Origin: Shinella sp. CPCC 101442
GTDB lineage: Bacteria; Pseudomonadota; Alphaproteobacteria; Rhizobiales; Rhizobiaceae
Length of the DNA: 64,000 nt
Direction: 5' to 3'
NCBI RefSeq assembly: GCF_024704725.1
Contig: NZ_JALIQS010000001.1
Coordinates: forward strand, 434,001-498,000
Shown here: in pieces, positions 51,913 to 60,422 of the stretch
Numbering within the stretch: position 1 is the stretch's first letter
Layout of the letters: every line of letters starts with the position of its first letter
Position numbers and translations under genes: made by a program
The notes under the pieces: model-generated
Told to the model about the DNA's origin: nothing
Seen by the model: only the letters and a program-made list of their open reading frames with translations
The model's database searches: none

Positions 51913-53313
51913 TTGAGCAAGGACATCATTGCAAATCGCACCGAAAGCGTGATGGCCACCATCCGCAGCCGTATTGCGGCGCGCGCGCTGGCGCCGGGCG
52001 ACCGCTTGCCTTCGATCCGCGGCCTTGCCGCATCGATGGGCGTCTCGCCGTCGACGGTCGTCGAAGCCTATGACCGGCTGGCGGCCGAAGGGCTGATCCG
52101 GGCACAGCGTGGCTCCGGCTTCTACGTTTCCAATGCCGCACCCTTGCCGCTGCAGCTCGCGGAAGCCGAAACGCCGAAGGCACGTGCGGTCGATCCCTTC
52201 TGGGTGTCACGGCAATCGCTCGATGCCGAGGACGGCGCGCTGAAACCCGGCTGCGGCTGGCTGCCGGCCGAATGGATGCCGAACGAGGCGCTGCGCCGGG
52301 CGATCCGCAGCCTGGCGCGCGCCGACGACGCCATGCTCGCCTATTACGGCAACACGCGCGGCTCCAACGCCTTGCGCAGGTTGCTGCTTGGCCGCCTGGC
52401 AGAAGAGGGCGTCGCGGCCGGACCGGAACATCTGATGCTGACCAATACGAGCACGCAGGCGCTCGACCTCCTCTGCCGTTTCCTGCTCAGGCCCGGTGAT
52501 ACCGTGCTGGTGGACGACCCCTGCTATTTCAATTTCCAGGCCTTGCTGAAGGCTCATCAGGTGAAGGTGATCGGCGTCGCCTATACGCCTGCCGGCCCTG
52601 ACATCGCCGCCTTCGAGACCCTGCTGTCGACCGAGCGTCCGCGGCTCTACGTCACCAATTCGGCGCTGCACAATCCGACTGGCGCGACGCTCTCGCCACA
52701 GGTGGCGCACCGGCTGCTGAATGCGGCTGCGGCCAACGAGACCGTTGTCATCGAGGACGACATCCTTGCCGATTTCGAGCCCGAGCCCACCACCCGGCTT
52801 GCCGCGCTCGACGGCCTGCAGCGCGTCATCCGCATCGGCAGCTTTTCCAAGACGCTCTCCGCCGCCGCCCGCTGCGGCTATATCGCGGCAAGGGCGGACT
52901 GGATCGAAGGGCTGGTCGACCTGCAGATCGCCACCAATTTCGGTGGACCGAGCCCGATTTCCAGCGAAATCATCGCCCATATGCTCGCCGGCGGCGGCTA
53001 TCGCAAGCATATGGAGGAGTTGCGCCGCCGACTGGTGCGCGCCCGGCGCGAGACGGCGGACCGGCTGACGAGCCTGGGGATCACGCCATGGCTCATGCCG
53101 CGCGGCGGCTTCAATCTCTGGTGCCGGCTGCCGGAAGGGCTCGATTCCGGCGACGTCGCTCAAGCCGCCGTCGCCGATGGTCTGGTGCTCGCCCCCGGCA
53201 ATGTCTTCAGCATCTCGCAGACCGCCGCCGGCTTCATGCGCTTCAACGTCGCCCATATGGCCGATCCGCGCGTCTACAAGGTGCTGACAGAGGCGCTGAA
53301 GCGCGCCGCCTAG
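51913..53313 (+). CDS. MocR-type GntR regulator with aminotransferase domain
   Basis: A 466-residue regulator: an N-terminal GntR helix-turn-helix (~10-75; LAPGDRLPSIRGLAASMGVS, SPSTVVEAYDRLAAEGL) and a class I aminotransferase-like domain (~105-460). The PLP lysine is in RIGSFSKTLSAAARCGY, so PLP binding is expected. The first codon is a TTG at 51913; a later ATG at 51952 is an alternative that would shorten the first helix. It is divergent from the EamA gene, which it probably controls, and overlaps a permease stop by four bases at its end. Confidence 0.9.
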   Translation: MSKDIIANRTESVMATIRSRIAARALAPGDRLPSIRGLAASMGVSPSTVVEAYDRLAAEGLIRAQRGSGFYVSNAAPLPLQLAEAETPKARAVDPFWVSRQSLDAEDGALKPGCGWLPAEWMPNEALRRAIRSLARADDAMLAYYGNTRGSNALRRLLLGRLAEEGVAAGPEHLMLTNTSTQALDLLCRFLLRPGDTVLVDDPCYFNFQALLKAHQVKVIGVAYTPAGPDIAAFETLLSTERPRLYVTNSALHNPTGATLSPQVAHRLLNAAAANETVVIEDDILADFEPEPTTRLAALDGLQRVIRIGSFSKTLSAAARCGYIAARADWIEGLVDLQIATNFGGPSPISSEIIAHMLAGGGYRKHMEELRRRLVRARRETADRLTSLGITPWLMPRGGFNLWCRLPEGLDSGDVAQAAVADGLVLAPGNVFSISQTAAGFMRFNVAHMADPRVYKVLTEALKRAA

Positions 53314-54092
53314 CGCCGTTTCGCCAGCATGGAGCGCGACAGCACGACGACGAGGCCGATGGCAATCGTCGCGGCAATGAAGAGGAAGGCTGCGGCGGCG
53401 ATGGCCGGGCTGATATTCTCGCGGATCGAGGAAAACATCTGCCGCGCCAGCGTGCGCTGGTTCGGGCCGGCGACGAAGAGCGTCAGCACCACTTCGTCCA
53501 GAGAGGTCGCAAAGGCGAGCACGGCGCCTGACAGAACGCCGGGCATGGCGAGCGGCAGGGTGACGCGGCGGAACACCGTGATCGGTGCGGCCCCCAGGCT
53601 CTGGGCCGCAAGCTCCACCCGCTCGTCGATACCGGCAAGCGCACCGGTGACGCTGACGATCACGAAAGGCACCGCGACGACCGTGTGGGCGATGATCACG
53701 CCGAGATAGCTGTTCGTCAGGCCGAAGCCCGCCAGCAGCACCTGCATGCCGACGCCGAGCACGACGGCGGGCACGACCATGGGCAGCAGGAAGAGCGTGC
53801 GTATGGTGCCACGGAAGAAAATGAGCCGGTTGCGCAGGCCGAGCGATGCGGCCGTACCGAGCACGGTCGCCAGCAGCGTCGTGCCCGTGCCGATGATCAG
53901 GCTGTTGACGATCGCGCGGCGCCAGGCATCGGCGAAGAACAGTTCCTCGAACCAGCGCAGCGACCAGGACGGGATGGGATAGGTCAGGATGACGCTCGAG
54001 GTGAAGGCGAGCGGCAGGATGGCGATGAGAGGGGCGACGAGGAACAGGATCGTCAGCGTGGCGAACGTCGCCTTGGCGATTTTCATCGGCAT
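53310..54092 (-). CDS. Polyamine-type ABC permease (PotC-like)
   Basis: A 260-residue inner-membrane permease with six helices. The EAA-type loop AAQSLGAAPITVFRRVTLPL is clear, and the first helix starts KATFATLTILFLVAPLIAI. The ATG at 54092 is preferred, two bases after the upstream permease stop; an ATG at 54086 would remove two residues. A longer frame upstream is a shadow of that permease. This is the last gene of the second polyamine-type importer operon; its stop overlaps that of the convergent MocR gene. Confidence 0.88.
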   Translation of the reverse strand: MPMKIAKATFATLTILFLVAPLIAILPLAFTSSVILTYPIPSWSLRWFEELFFADAWRRAIVNSLIIGTGTTLLATVLGTAASLGLRNRLIFFRGTIRTLFLLPMVVPAVVLGVGMQVLLAGFGLTNSYLGVIIAHTVVAVPFVIVSVTGALAGIDERVELAAQSLGAAPITVFRRVTLPLAMPGVLSGAVLAFATSLDEVVLTLFVAGPNQRTLARQMFSSIRENISPAIAAAAFLFIAATIAIGLVVVLSRSMLAKRR

Positions 54093-54094
54093 GG

Positions 54095-55273
54095 TCAGCG
54101 CCTCCCCGGTTCTTCGCTGGAGAGCCGCGCATAGACGCTGTAGAGCAGCAGCGTCGCGACGAGCAGCACCATGCCGAGCGCGCCGGCCATGCCCCAGTTC
54201 GCCGAGCCCGTGGCGTAGAAGGCGATGATGGACGAGATCATCTGGTCGCCCGGCCCGCCGATCAGCGCCGGCGTGATGTAGTAGCCGATGGCCGAGATGA
54301 AGACGAGCAGCCCGCCGGAGGCGACACCGCGCAGGCTGAGCGGCAGCAGCACGCGCACAAACGCCCGCAGCGGCGGCGCGCCGAGCGAGGCGGCTGCCGG
54401 CATCAGGTTCTTCGGGATGGTGATCAGCACCGAATAGATCGGCAGCACCATGAAGGGCAACAGCACATGGGTCATGGCGATGATGACGCCGGTACGGTTG
54501 AAGATCAGCGCCAGCGGTGAATTGACAATACCGAGCGTCAGCAGGAGATCGTTGATCAGCCCCTTTTCCTGTAGCAGGATGAACCACGCCGCCGTGCGCA
54601 CCAGAAGCGAGGTCCAGAGCGGCAGCAGCACGGCGGCGAGCATCAGGTCGCGCTTCCAGCCGTCGAGTGAGGCGGCGATGATGGCATAGGGAAAGCCGAT
54701 CGCAGCGCAGAAGAAGGTGACGAGCGCGGCAATCCAGAAAGTGCGCACGAGGATCACGCGGTTGACCGACTGATCCGGCGGCAGATGCTCGATTGCGCCC
54801 GCGGCATTGCGACCGAGATCGACGGCGGCCAGCAGATTACGGTCCGTGTAGGGTGACAGCGCATCGGCGATCGCCAGCCAGAATTCCGGCTTTTCCCAGC
54901 GCTTGTCGATGGAAATGAGGTCGGCGGGCGGGTTGGCGGTGTCGGCGAGCGCGCTCGTCGTCTTGCCCATCAAGGTGCGAAAGCCGGAGCGGGCACTGTT
55001 GAGCCGGCGCACCATGTCGCCGAGCGCCTGGTCATCGTCGACGGCCTTGAGGTCCTCCATCATCGCGGCCTGCATGGCCATCGACGGCGGCGACTTGCGG
55101 TCCCAACCCGTCAAAACCTCGGCACTGCGTGGCAAAAGCTTGAGCACGGCCGGATCCGACACGGCCTGCGACATCATGCTGAACAGCGGCCAGACGAAGA
55201 AGCCGACGAGGAAGAGAAGCAGCGGCGCCAGAAGAAGCAGCGACCGCCCGGTGCGGGAGGAGGTTGCACTCAT
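54095..55273 (-). CDS. Polyamine-type ABC permease (PotB-like) with periplasmic insert
   Basis: A 392-residue permease. After the first helix (SLLLLAPLLLFLVGFFVWPL, ~11-30) comes a ~125-residue hydrophilic region with PNSAR-type and DKRWEKPEFWLAIADAL stretches before the main helices, which is longer than in ordinary PotB (~285 residues). The EAA-like motif is AAASLGAPPLRAFVRVLLPL. The ATG at 55273 overlaps the ATPase stop in ATGA. The other longer frame starting at 55291 reads into the ATPase gene. Confidence 0.88.
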   Translation of the reverse strand: MSATSSRTGRSLLLLAPLLLFLVGFFVWPLFSMMSQAVSDPAVLKLLPRSAEVLTGWDRKSPPSMAMQAAMMEDLKAVDDDQALGDMVRRLNSARSGFRTLMGKTTSALADTANPPADLISIDKRWEKPEFWLAIADALSPYTDRNLLAAVDLGRNAAGAIEHLPPDQSVNRVILVRTFWIAALVTFFCAAIGFPYAIIAASLDGWKRDLMLAAVLLPLWTSLLVRTAAWFILLQEKGLINDLLLTLGIVNSPLALIFNRTGVIIAMTHVLLPFMVLPIYSVLITIPKNLMPAAASLGAPPLRAFVRVLLPLSLRGVASGGLLVFISAIGYYITPALIGGPGDQMISSIIAFYATGSANWGMAGALGMVLLVATLLLYSVYARLSSEEPGRR

Positions 55274-56349
55274 GGCGCGATAACCCGGCAATCGCCAGCC
55301 GAAAAGGCCGCGAAGACCTTGGTGCCCGGCGGAAATTCGCGCGACCGGCGGCCGAGCTTGGCGATCAGCGGATGGGTGGCATTCTGCAACTGCACGCGCA
55401 GGTGATCGCCCTGATAGACGCTGTCGGTGACTTCCGTTTCGAGCACGTTGCGCGCCTCGCCGCGTGTCTCGCTGAGATCGACCCGTTCCGGCCGGATGGA
55501 GAGGAAGACGGGCTGGCCGGAGGCGACGGTGCCCGACACGGCGGAGACGATCTGCGCGCCGGAGGGAAGGCGCACGGTCGCCTCCTGACCCTGCACGGCC
55601 TCCACGACGCCTTCGACAAGATTGGTCTCGCCGATGAACTCCGCGACGAAGCGCGTCGCCGGCTCGTCATAGACCTGGCGTGGCGTGCCGATCTGCTCGA
55701 TCTTGCCCTTGTTGAACACGGCGACGCGGTCGGACATGGTGAGCGCTTCGGACTGGTCATGCGTGACGAAGACGATGGTCAGGCCGAGGCGGCGGTGCAG
55801 ATCGCGGATGTCGAGCTGCATCTGCTCGCGCAACTGCTTGTCGAGCGCGCCAAGCGGCTCGTCCATCAGAACGACACGCGGCTCGAAGACCAGCGCGCGG
55901 GCGAGCGCCACGCGCTGCTGCTGGCCACCGGAAAGCTGCGAAGGGCGCCGGTCGACCAGGGCCGACATCTGCACCATGTCGAGCGCCCGCTTGACGCGCT
56001 CGCCGATCTCCGCCTTGCCGATGCCCCGCATCTGTAAGGGAAAGGCGATGTTGTCGCCGACGGACATATGCGGGAAGAGCGCATAGCTCTGGAAGACCAC
56101 GCCCATGTCGCGCTTGTGGGTGGGCACGGCGTTGATAGCGGTTCCGTCGAGCAGGATGTTGCCGGAGGTCGGCTGCTCGAAGCCGGCGAGCATCATCAGA
56201 AGCGTCGTCTTGCCGGAGCCGGACGGGCCGAGCAGGCTGACGAACTCGCCCTTGTCGATGCCCAGATCGAGATTTTCGACCACGCAGAGCGGGCCGTAGA
56301 ATTTGCTGATGCGGTCAAATCGAATGAATTCGGCCACGGAAGACTCCAT
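55270..56349 (-). CDS. Polyamine-type ABC transporter ATPase (PotA-like)
   Basis: A 359-residue ATPase with Walker A GPSGSGKTT, Q-loop VVFQSYALFPHMSV, signature [15 protein letters not shown] and Walker B VVLMDEPLGALDK, then a C-terminal TOBE domain (~270-355). The ATG at 56349 is kept, but a GTG at 56337 with GGAG ahead of it is an equally good start. A hairpin between this gene and the binding-protein gene (56396-56424) may reduce its transcription relative to the binding protein. Confidence 0.9.
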   Translation of the reverse strand: MESSVAEFIRFDRISKFYGPLCVVENLDLGIDKGEFVSLLGPSGSGKTTLLMMLAGFEQPTSGNILLDGTAINAVPTHKRDMGVVFQSYALFPHMSVGDNIAFPLQMRGIGKAEIGERVKRALDMVQMSALVDRRPSQLSGGQQQRVALARALVFEPRVVLMDEPLGALDKQLREQMQLDIRDLHRRLGLTIVFVTHDQSEALTMSDRVAVFNKGKIEQIGTPRQVYDEPATRFVAEFIGETNLVEGVVEAVQGQEATVRLPSGAQIVSAVSGTVASGQPVFLSIRPERVDLSETRGEARNVLETEVTDSVYQGDHLRVQLQNATHPLIAKLGRRSREFPPGTKVFAAFSAGDCRVIAP

Positions 56350-56395
56350 CGCTTGAGGCGGGCGATGCGCGCTTGGGAACGCATCCGGCCATGCA

Positions 56396-56424
56396 GAAAG
56401 GGCGCCCCACGGGAGCGCCCTTCT
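56396..56424 (-). terminator. Partial terminator/attenuator between binding protein and ATPase genes
   Basis: On the minus strand, AAGGGCGC and GCGCCCTT form an eight-pair stem around a short loop and end in TTTC. It sits 12 bases after the binding-protein stop. Such hairpins are common in ABC operons and leave the binding protein in excess. Confidence 0.65.
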
Positions 56425-56436
56425 TCACGGATGTTC

Positions 56437-57489
56437 TTACTGGGCGAGCCAGGCGTTGAAGCGCTCCGTCAGCGTTTCCGCATTGTCGATCCAGAAATCG
56501 ACATTGAGCGGGATCGAGTCCGTCAAGTTGGCCGGATCCGTCGGCAGGTCCTTGGCGAATTCGGCCGGCACCTTCGCCGCGGCTTCCTTGTTCGGGAGGC
56601 CGTAGGCGACGAATTCCGGCAGCTTGGCCTGATTTTCCGGCAGGCTCGCGAAAGCGATGAAGTCCTGTGCCGCGTCCTTGTTCTCAGCATCCTTCAGCAC
56701 GACCCAGCTATCGACGGCGTAGATGCTGCCGGGGAAGACGACCTTGAAGTTCTTGCCTTCCGAACGGTTGATGCCGGTGATGCGGCCGTTATAGGCCGAG
56801 GCCATGGCGACTTCGCCCGAGGCGAGGAACTGCAGCGGCTGGGCGCCGGACTCCCACCAGACGATGTTCGCCTTCAATTCGTCGAGCTTCTTGAAGGCGC
56901 GCGCGACGCCTTCTTCCGTGCCGAGCACGTCGTAGATCTCGTCCTTCGAAACGCCGTCGGCCAGCAGCGCGAATTCGAGCGTGTATTTCGGGCCCTTGCG
57001 CAGCGAGCGCTTGCCGGGGAACTTTTCGACGTTCCAGAAGTCCGCCCAGGAGGCCGGGCCTTCCTTCAGCTTGTCGCCGTCATAGGCAATCGCTGTCGAC
57101 CAGACGATGGCGCCGACGCCGCAGTCATTGACGGCGCTGTCGAGGAACTTGTCCTTGCCGCCCAGCTTGTCCCAGTCGATCTTCTCGTAGAGGCCGTCGG
57201 CACAGCCGAGTGCCAGCTCTTCGGCTTCCACCTGAACGGCATCCCAGTTCGGCGCACCGGCCTTGACCTTCGACTGGATGACGCCGATGCCGCCGTCCCA
57301 GGCTTCGTCGAGCACGGGTTTGCCCGTCTTTTCGGCGAACGGCTTGAAGTAGATATTGCGCTGCGCATCCTGATAGTTGCCGCCCCAGGACACGACGGTC
57401 AGGTCGCGTGCAAAAGCCGGCACGACGATGCTGGCCGACAGAACGACGGCTGCGGCCGCCAGAACACCCGATTTAAGAATTTTCTTCAT
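56437..57489 (-). CDS. Polyamine-type ABC substrate-binding protein
   Basis: A 350-residue periplasmic binding protein of the PotD/PotF family. Signal peptide: KKILKSGVLAAAAVVLSASI with likely cleavage after FA-R or AFA. The mature start is DLTVVSWGGNYQDAQRN, then EAWDGGIGVIQSKV and NWDAVQVEAEELALGCADG, all family-typical. The ATG at 57489 follows AAAGGGGAG. It is the first gene of the second polyamine-type importer operon. The segment from 57490 to 57683 before it holds its promoter. Confidence 0.9.
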   Translation of the reverse strand: MKKILKSGVLAAAAVVLSASIVVPAFARDLTVVSWGGNYQDAQRNIYFKPFAEKTGKPVLDEAWDGGIGVIQSKVKAGAPNWDAVQVEAEELALGCADGLYEKIDWDKLGGKDKFLDSAVNDCGVGAIVWSTAIAYDGDKLKEGPASWADFWNVEKFPGKRSLRKGPKYTLEFALLADGVSKDEIYDVLGTEEGVARAFKKLDELKANIVWWESGAQPLQFLASGEVAMASAYNGRITGINRSEGKNFKVVFPGSIYAVDSWVVLKDAENKDAAQDFIAFASLPENQAKLPEFVAYGLPNKEAAAKVPAEFAKDLPTDPANLTDSIPLNVDFWIDNAETLTERFNAWLAQ

Positions 57490-57683
57490 GGCACTCCCCT
57501 TTTCTTCATTGTAAAGGAGCCGTTGCGGCTCCGGTGACGATCTCATGCGGACCACCCACGCCACCTTTTTCGGCAGTCGTTGGGGCCTCTCCGGTCGTCG
57601 CGCCCTTTCCCCTGGGCGTTCGACCGATTGATGCATTCCGGTCATTGCCGGTCAACGGGGATTTTTCCCCTTTTTGACCGTTG

Positions 57684-58424
57684 TCAGACGTGCTGCCCTC
57701 CATTGATGTGGATTTCCGCGCCGTTGATGTAGGAAGACGGCTCCGTGCAGAGGAAATAGATGGTTTCCGCGACTTCGCGCGGATCTCCCAGCCGTCCCAT
57801 CGGCACTTCCGCGGCCACCAATTCATCCGTTCCGGGCGACAGGATCGACGTTTCGATTTCGCCCGGCGCGATGGCGTTCGCCCGCACGCCGCGCCTGCCG
57901 AATTCATGCGCCATTTCACGCGTGAGCGAGCCGAGGGCCGCCTTGGATGCCGCATAGGCGACACCGGCAAAGGGGTGGACACGCGTTCCGGCAATCGAGG
58001 TAACGTTGACGATCGACCCCTTGGCCGCCTCGAGCTCTGGCATGAGGGCGCGGGCGATCAGCGCCGTCGAGACGACATTGACATTGAGCACCTGTGTCCA
58101 GACGTCCGCATCCGTGCCCATCACGCCGAGGCGGCTCTTTTCCGGCCCCTTCGGCGAAATTCCGGCATTGTTGACAAGGGCGTGCAACCTGCCGTTCGGC
58201 AGGCGCTCACGCACGGTCGCGGCAAGACGGTCGATCTGCGAGAGATCGGCAAGATCGGCCTGGATGTGGCTCTCGCGGGCGGACGGCCAGGCGCATTCTT
58301 CGGAGAAAGCCTGCCGGGAGACGGTGAGGATGCGCCAGCCCTTGGACTGGAAGAGCTTGACCGTCGCATGGCCGATGCCGCGGCTCGCTCCCGTCAGCAA
58401 CATGTAGCGGCGTTCTTCGGTCAT
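57684..58424 (-). CDS. Short-chain dehydrogenase/reductase (SDR)
   Basis: A 246-residue classical SDR with TGASRGIG (cofactor loop, ~11-18), NNAG (~86) and the catalytic YAASK near residue 157; ISPKGPEKSR fills the following loop. The last residues EIHINGGQHV are typical. Acts on a hydroxy or keto substrate with NAD(P). It lies between the importer and the GntR regulator on the same strand; a 15-base element in its upstream region recurs upstream of the GntR gene, which suggests joint regulation. Confidence 0.9.
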   Translation of the reverse strand: MTEERRYMLLTGASRGIGHATVKLFQSKGWRILTVSRQAFSEECAWPSARESHIQADLADLSQIDRLAATVRERLPNGRLHALVNNAGISPKGPEKSRLGVMGTDADVWTQVLNVNVVSTALIARALMPELEAAKGSIVNVTSIAGTRVHPFAGVAYAASKAALGSLTREMAHEFGRRGVRANAIAPGEIETSILSPGTDELVAAEVPMGRLGDPREVAETIYFLCTEPSSYINGAEIHINGGQHV

Positions 58425-58441
58425 GCGGAGCGTTCTCCCTT

Positions 58442-58456
58442 GATGCTTGATACATC
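58442..58456. promoter_or_regulatory. 15-base shared element upstream of the SDR gene
   Basis: GATGCTTGATACATC matches the element at 59210-59224 at 13 of 15 positions (pattern GATRCTTGATRCATC). It lies 18 bases upstream of the SDR start codon, where a regulator could act. The two sites probably bind the FCD-type GntR protein encoded between them. Confidence 0.55.
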
Positions 58457-58500
58457 GTAATCAGCGACCGGCAAATTGCAAGCCTCCTCTTTCGACGCGG

Positions 58501-59181
58501 TCAGGCGCGGCGTGCTTCCCGCTCCTCACCGCGAGCAATACGGTCGAGGATCGGCTTTCCGCCAAGCAGGATGTCGTCGACGATGGCCATGGATGCTGCC
58601 GGCGAATCATGCCGCTTCAGCGCCTCGACGACGGGATAGTGATGGTCGATCATCGCGCGGCCGCCAGCGAGATAGGCGTCGGAAATGTGCGGGCCCATCT
58701 GTAGCCAGAGCCGCCGGAGAATGGTCGTGAGAACCGGCAATCCGGCGATCTGCGGCAGCATGAAGTGAAAAGCCTGGTTGAGCTGCGTGCCCCTCAAACG
58801 GTCGCCGTCGGTAATCGCCTGCTCGTTTTCCCGCAGAATCTGCTCCAAAACCTGGATATCGGCGCTCGTCGCGACCTGTGCGGCGGTTTCAGCCGCAAGA
58901 CCTTCGAGGCGGACGCGGATCGCGCGGATTTCTCGGTAGCGGCCTTCGCTCAAGCCGGCGATACGGATGTCGCGCGGCGAGCGGAAGGTGATGGCTTCGT
59001 CATTGGCAAGGCGCAGGACCGCATCGCGGATCGGCGTGACGCTGGTGCCGAATTGTTCGGCGAGATCGCGGATCTTCAGTCGGTCACCCGGCTGGAACCG
59101 TCCCTGCATCAACGCATCGCACAGCGCGGCATAGACCACGCTGTTGAGGTTCTCATATTCCAGTGTCGCGAATTCGGGCAT
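58501..59181 (-). CDS. FadR/FCD-family GntR transcriptional regulator
   Basis: A 226-residue regulator with an N-terminal winged helix (~10-75; DRLKIRDLAEQFGTSVTPIRDAV is split by the recognition helix) and an FCD ligand-binding domain (~90-215) built of helices. Start at 59181 (MPEFATLEYENLN) is preferred; an ATG at 59223 would place the operator element inside the coding region. It is the likely regulator of the SDR, of itself and perhaps of the divergent kinase/PLP operon. Confidence 0.9.
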   Translation of the reverse strand: MPEFATLEYENLNSVVYAALCDALMQGRFQPGDRLKIRDLAEQFGTSVTPIRDAVLRLANDEAITFRSPRDIRIAGLSEGRYREIRAIRVRLEGLAAETAAQVATSADIQVLEQILRENEQAITDGDRLRGTQLNQAFHFMLPQIAGLPVLTTILRRLWLQMGPHISDAYLAGGRAMIDHHYPVVEALKRHDSPAASMAIVDDILLGGKPILDRIARGEEREARRA

Positions 59182-59209
59182 GGAACTGGTCCGCAAAATC
59201 GAGTAATAA

Positions 59210-59246
59210 GATACTTGATGCATCTTTTTTGACGTGTTTCAAGTAT
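59210..59246. promoter_or_regulatory. Operator region between the GntR gene and the kinase operon
   Basis: The region holds GATACTTGATGCATC (59210-59224), a copy of the element before the SDR. In addition ATACTTGA (59211-59218) and TCAAGTAT (59239-59246) form a perfect eight-base inverted repeat. It is well placed to control both divergent directions. Confidence 0.55.
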
Positions 59247-59370
59247 GAGCCGTCGCCAGCGGCATTTTCCCTGGAAGGAAAGGCCGTGGCAATGCTGGCC
59301 GAAGCGCTGTCAACAGCGCCGGAGACCGTCCTCGACGACACAGCGGGGCACCGCGCAGAATGGAGCGAAC

Positions 59371-60420
59371 ATGACGGAGCCTGCATCCGCCGACAAGAAA
59401 CCGGATTCCATGTCCGCGACATGGAATGTGACAGCCATCGAGGACGCCGAGGCTGCCGTTGCCGACATCTATGGGCTTGGCGGCGAGGTGAAGCGCCTCT
59501 CCAGCGAGCGTGACGAAACCTTTCTCTTTACCCGCGCCGACGCTACGGATTTCATCCTCAAGATCGCCAACCCCGCCGAGGATCCGGCGGCGCTGGAATT
59601 CCAGGACGGCGCCCTGATGCATCTGGAAGCAGCAGCCCCCTCGGTTCCCGTGCCGCGGCTGGTGCCGACGCGCTCCGGCGAGCCGAGCCATACGCTCTCC
59701 ACGTCCGATGGCCCCCGCATCATGCGCCTGCTCACCTTCCTCGACGGCGAGCTGCAATACCGCACGCCGGCCTCGGAGGCGCAGAGCCGAAATGTCGGCC
59801 GCTCCCTTGCCGAACTCGGGCTCGGCCTCGAGCACTATGACGGCCGTCCGCCCGAGGGAAAGCTGATGTGGGACATTTCCCATACGCTCGATCTTACGGC
59901 CGTCGTCGGCGATGTCGCCGCGGAGCGCCGTGCGCAGGTGGAGGCGGTGCTTGCCGAATTCGAACGGTCGTTGCCCGCCATCGCCGCGCTGGAGCGCCGG
60001 CAGATCATTCACAATGATTTCAATCCGCACAATATCCTGCTCGACCCGGCGGAGCCGGCCAGGGTCGTCGGCATTATCGACTTCGGCGACATGGTGCATG
60101 CCACGCTGATCAACGACCTCGCTGTCGGCATCTCCTATCACCTGGCGACCGACAACTGGACTGCCCGCACCCGCGCCTTCCTCGAAGGTTTCCTTTCGGC
60201 ACGTGCCTTGCAGCCGGCCGAAATCGAGCTTTTGCCGCTTCTCATGCGCTGCCGCCTTGCCATGTCCGTCATCATCGCGGAATGGCGTTCGGCGCGTTTC
60301 CCGGAGAACCGGGCCTACATCATGCGCAACCACGCCACGGCCTGGCGCGGCCTGCAGAACATTGCCGATCTCACTGCGGCCGGGCTGAAGCAGCTCGTGC
60401 CCAACCTTACCGAGGCTTGA
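59371..60420 (+). CDS. APH-fold phosphotransferase (hydroxylysine-kinase-like)
   Basis: A 349-residue aminoglycoside-phosphotransferase-fold kinase. The catalytic Brenner motif is IIHNDFNPHNILLD (His-x-Asp-x4-Asn), followed by IIDFGDM for Mg. The N-terminal lobe (~20-130) has the phosphate loop and a short SSERDETF-type turn. In eukaryotes related AGPHD1 phosphorylates 5-hydroxylysine, and in bacteria such kinases are found fused to or beside class III aminotransferase-fold phospho-lyases. The neighbour two bases downstream is exactly that. ATG at 59371 has GGAGCG at good spacing. Antibiotic resistance is unlikely given the context. Confidence 0.85.
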   Translation: MTEPASADKKPDSMSATWNVTAIEDAEAAVADIYGLGGEVKRLSSERDETFLFTRADATDFILKIANPAEDPAALEFQDGALMHLEAAAPSVPVPRLVPTRSGEPSHTLSTSDGPRIMRLLTFLDGELQYRTPASEAQSRNVGRSLAELGLGLEHYDGRPPEGKLMWDISHTLDLTAVVGDVAAERRAQVEAVLAEFERSLPAIAALERRQIIHNDFNPHNILLDPAEPARVVGIIDFGDMVHATLINDLAVGISYHLATDNWTARTRAFLEGFLSARALQPAEIELLPLLMRCRLAMSVIIAEWRSARFPENRAYIMRNHATAWRGLQNIADLTAAGLKQLVPNLTEA

Positions 60421-60422
60421 TC

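Noticed and set aside
52207-54132. Minus-strand open frame of 641 codons
   Set aside because: Starts in another frame of the second importer permease and covers the MocR gene antisense; Arg/His/Ala-rich without domains.
59371-60420. Aminoglycoside resistance phosphotransferase
   Set aside because: The fold is shared, but the two-base spacing to a PLP enzyme and catabolic neighbours favour an amino-alcohol kinase.
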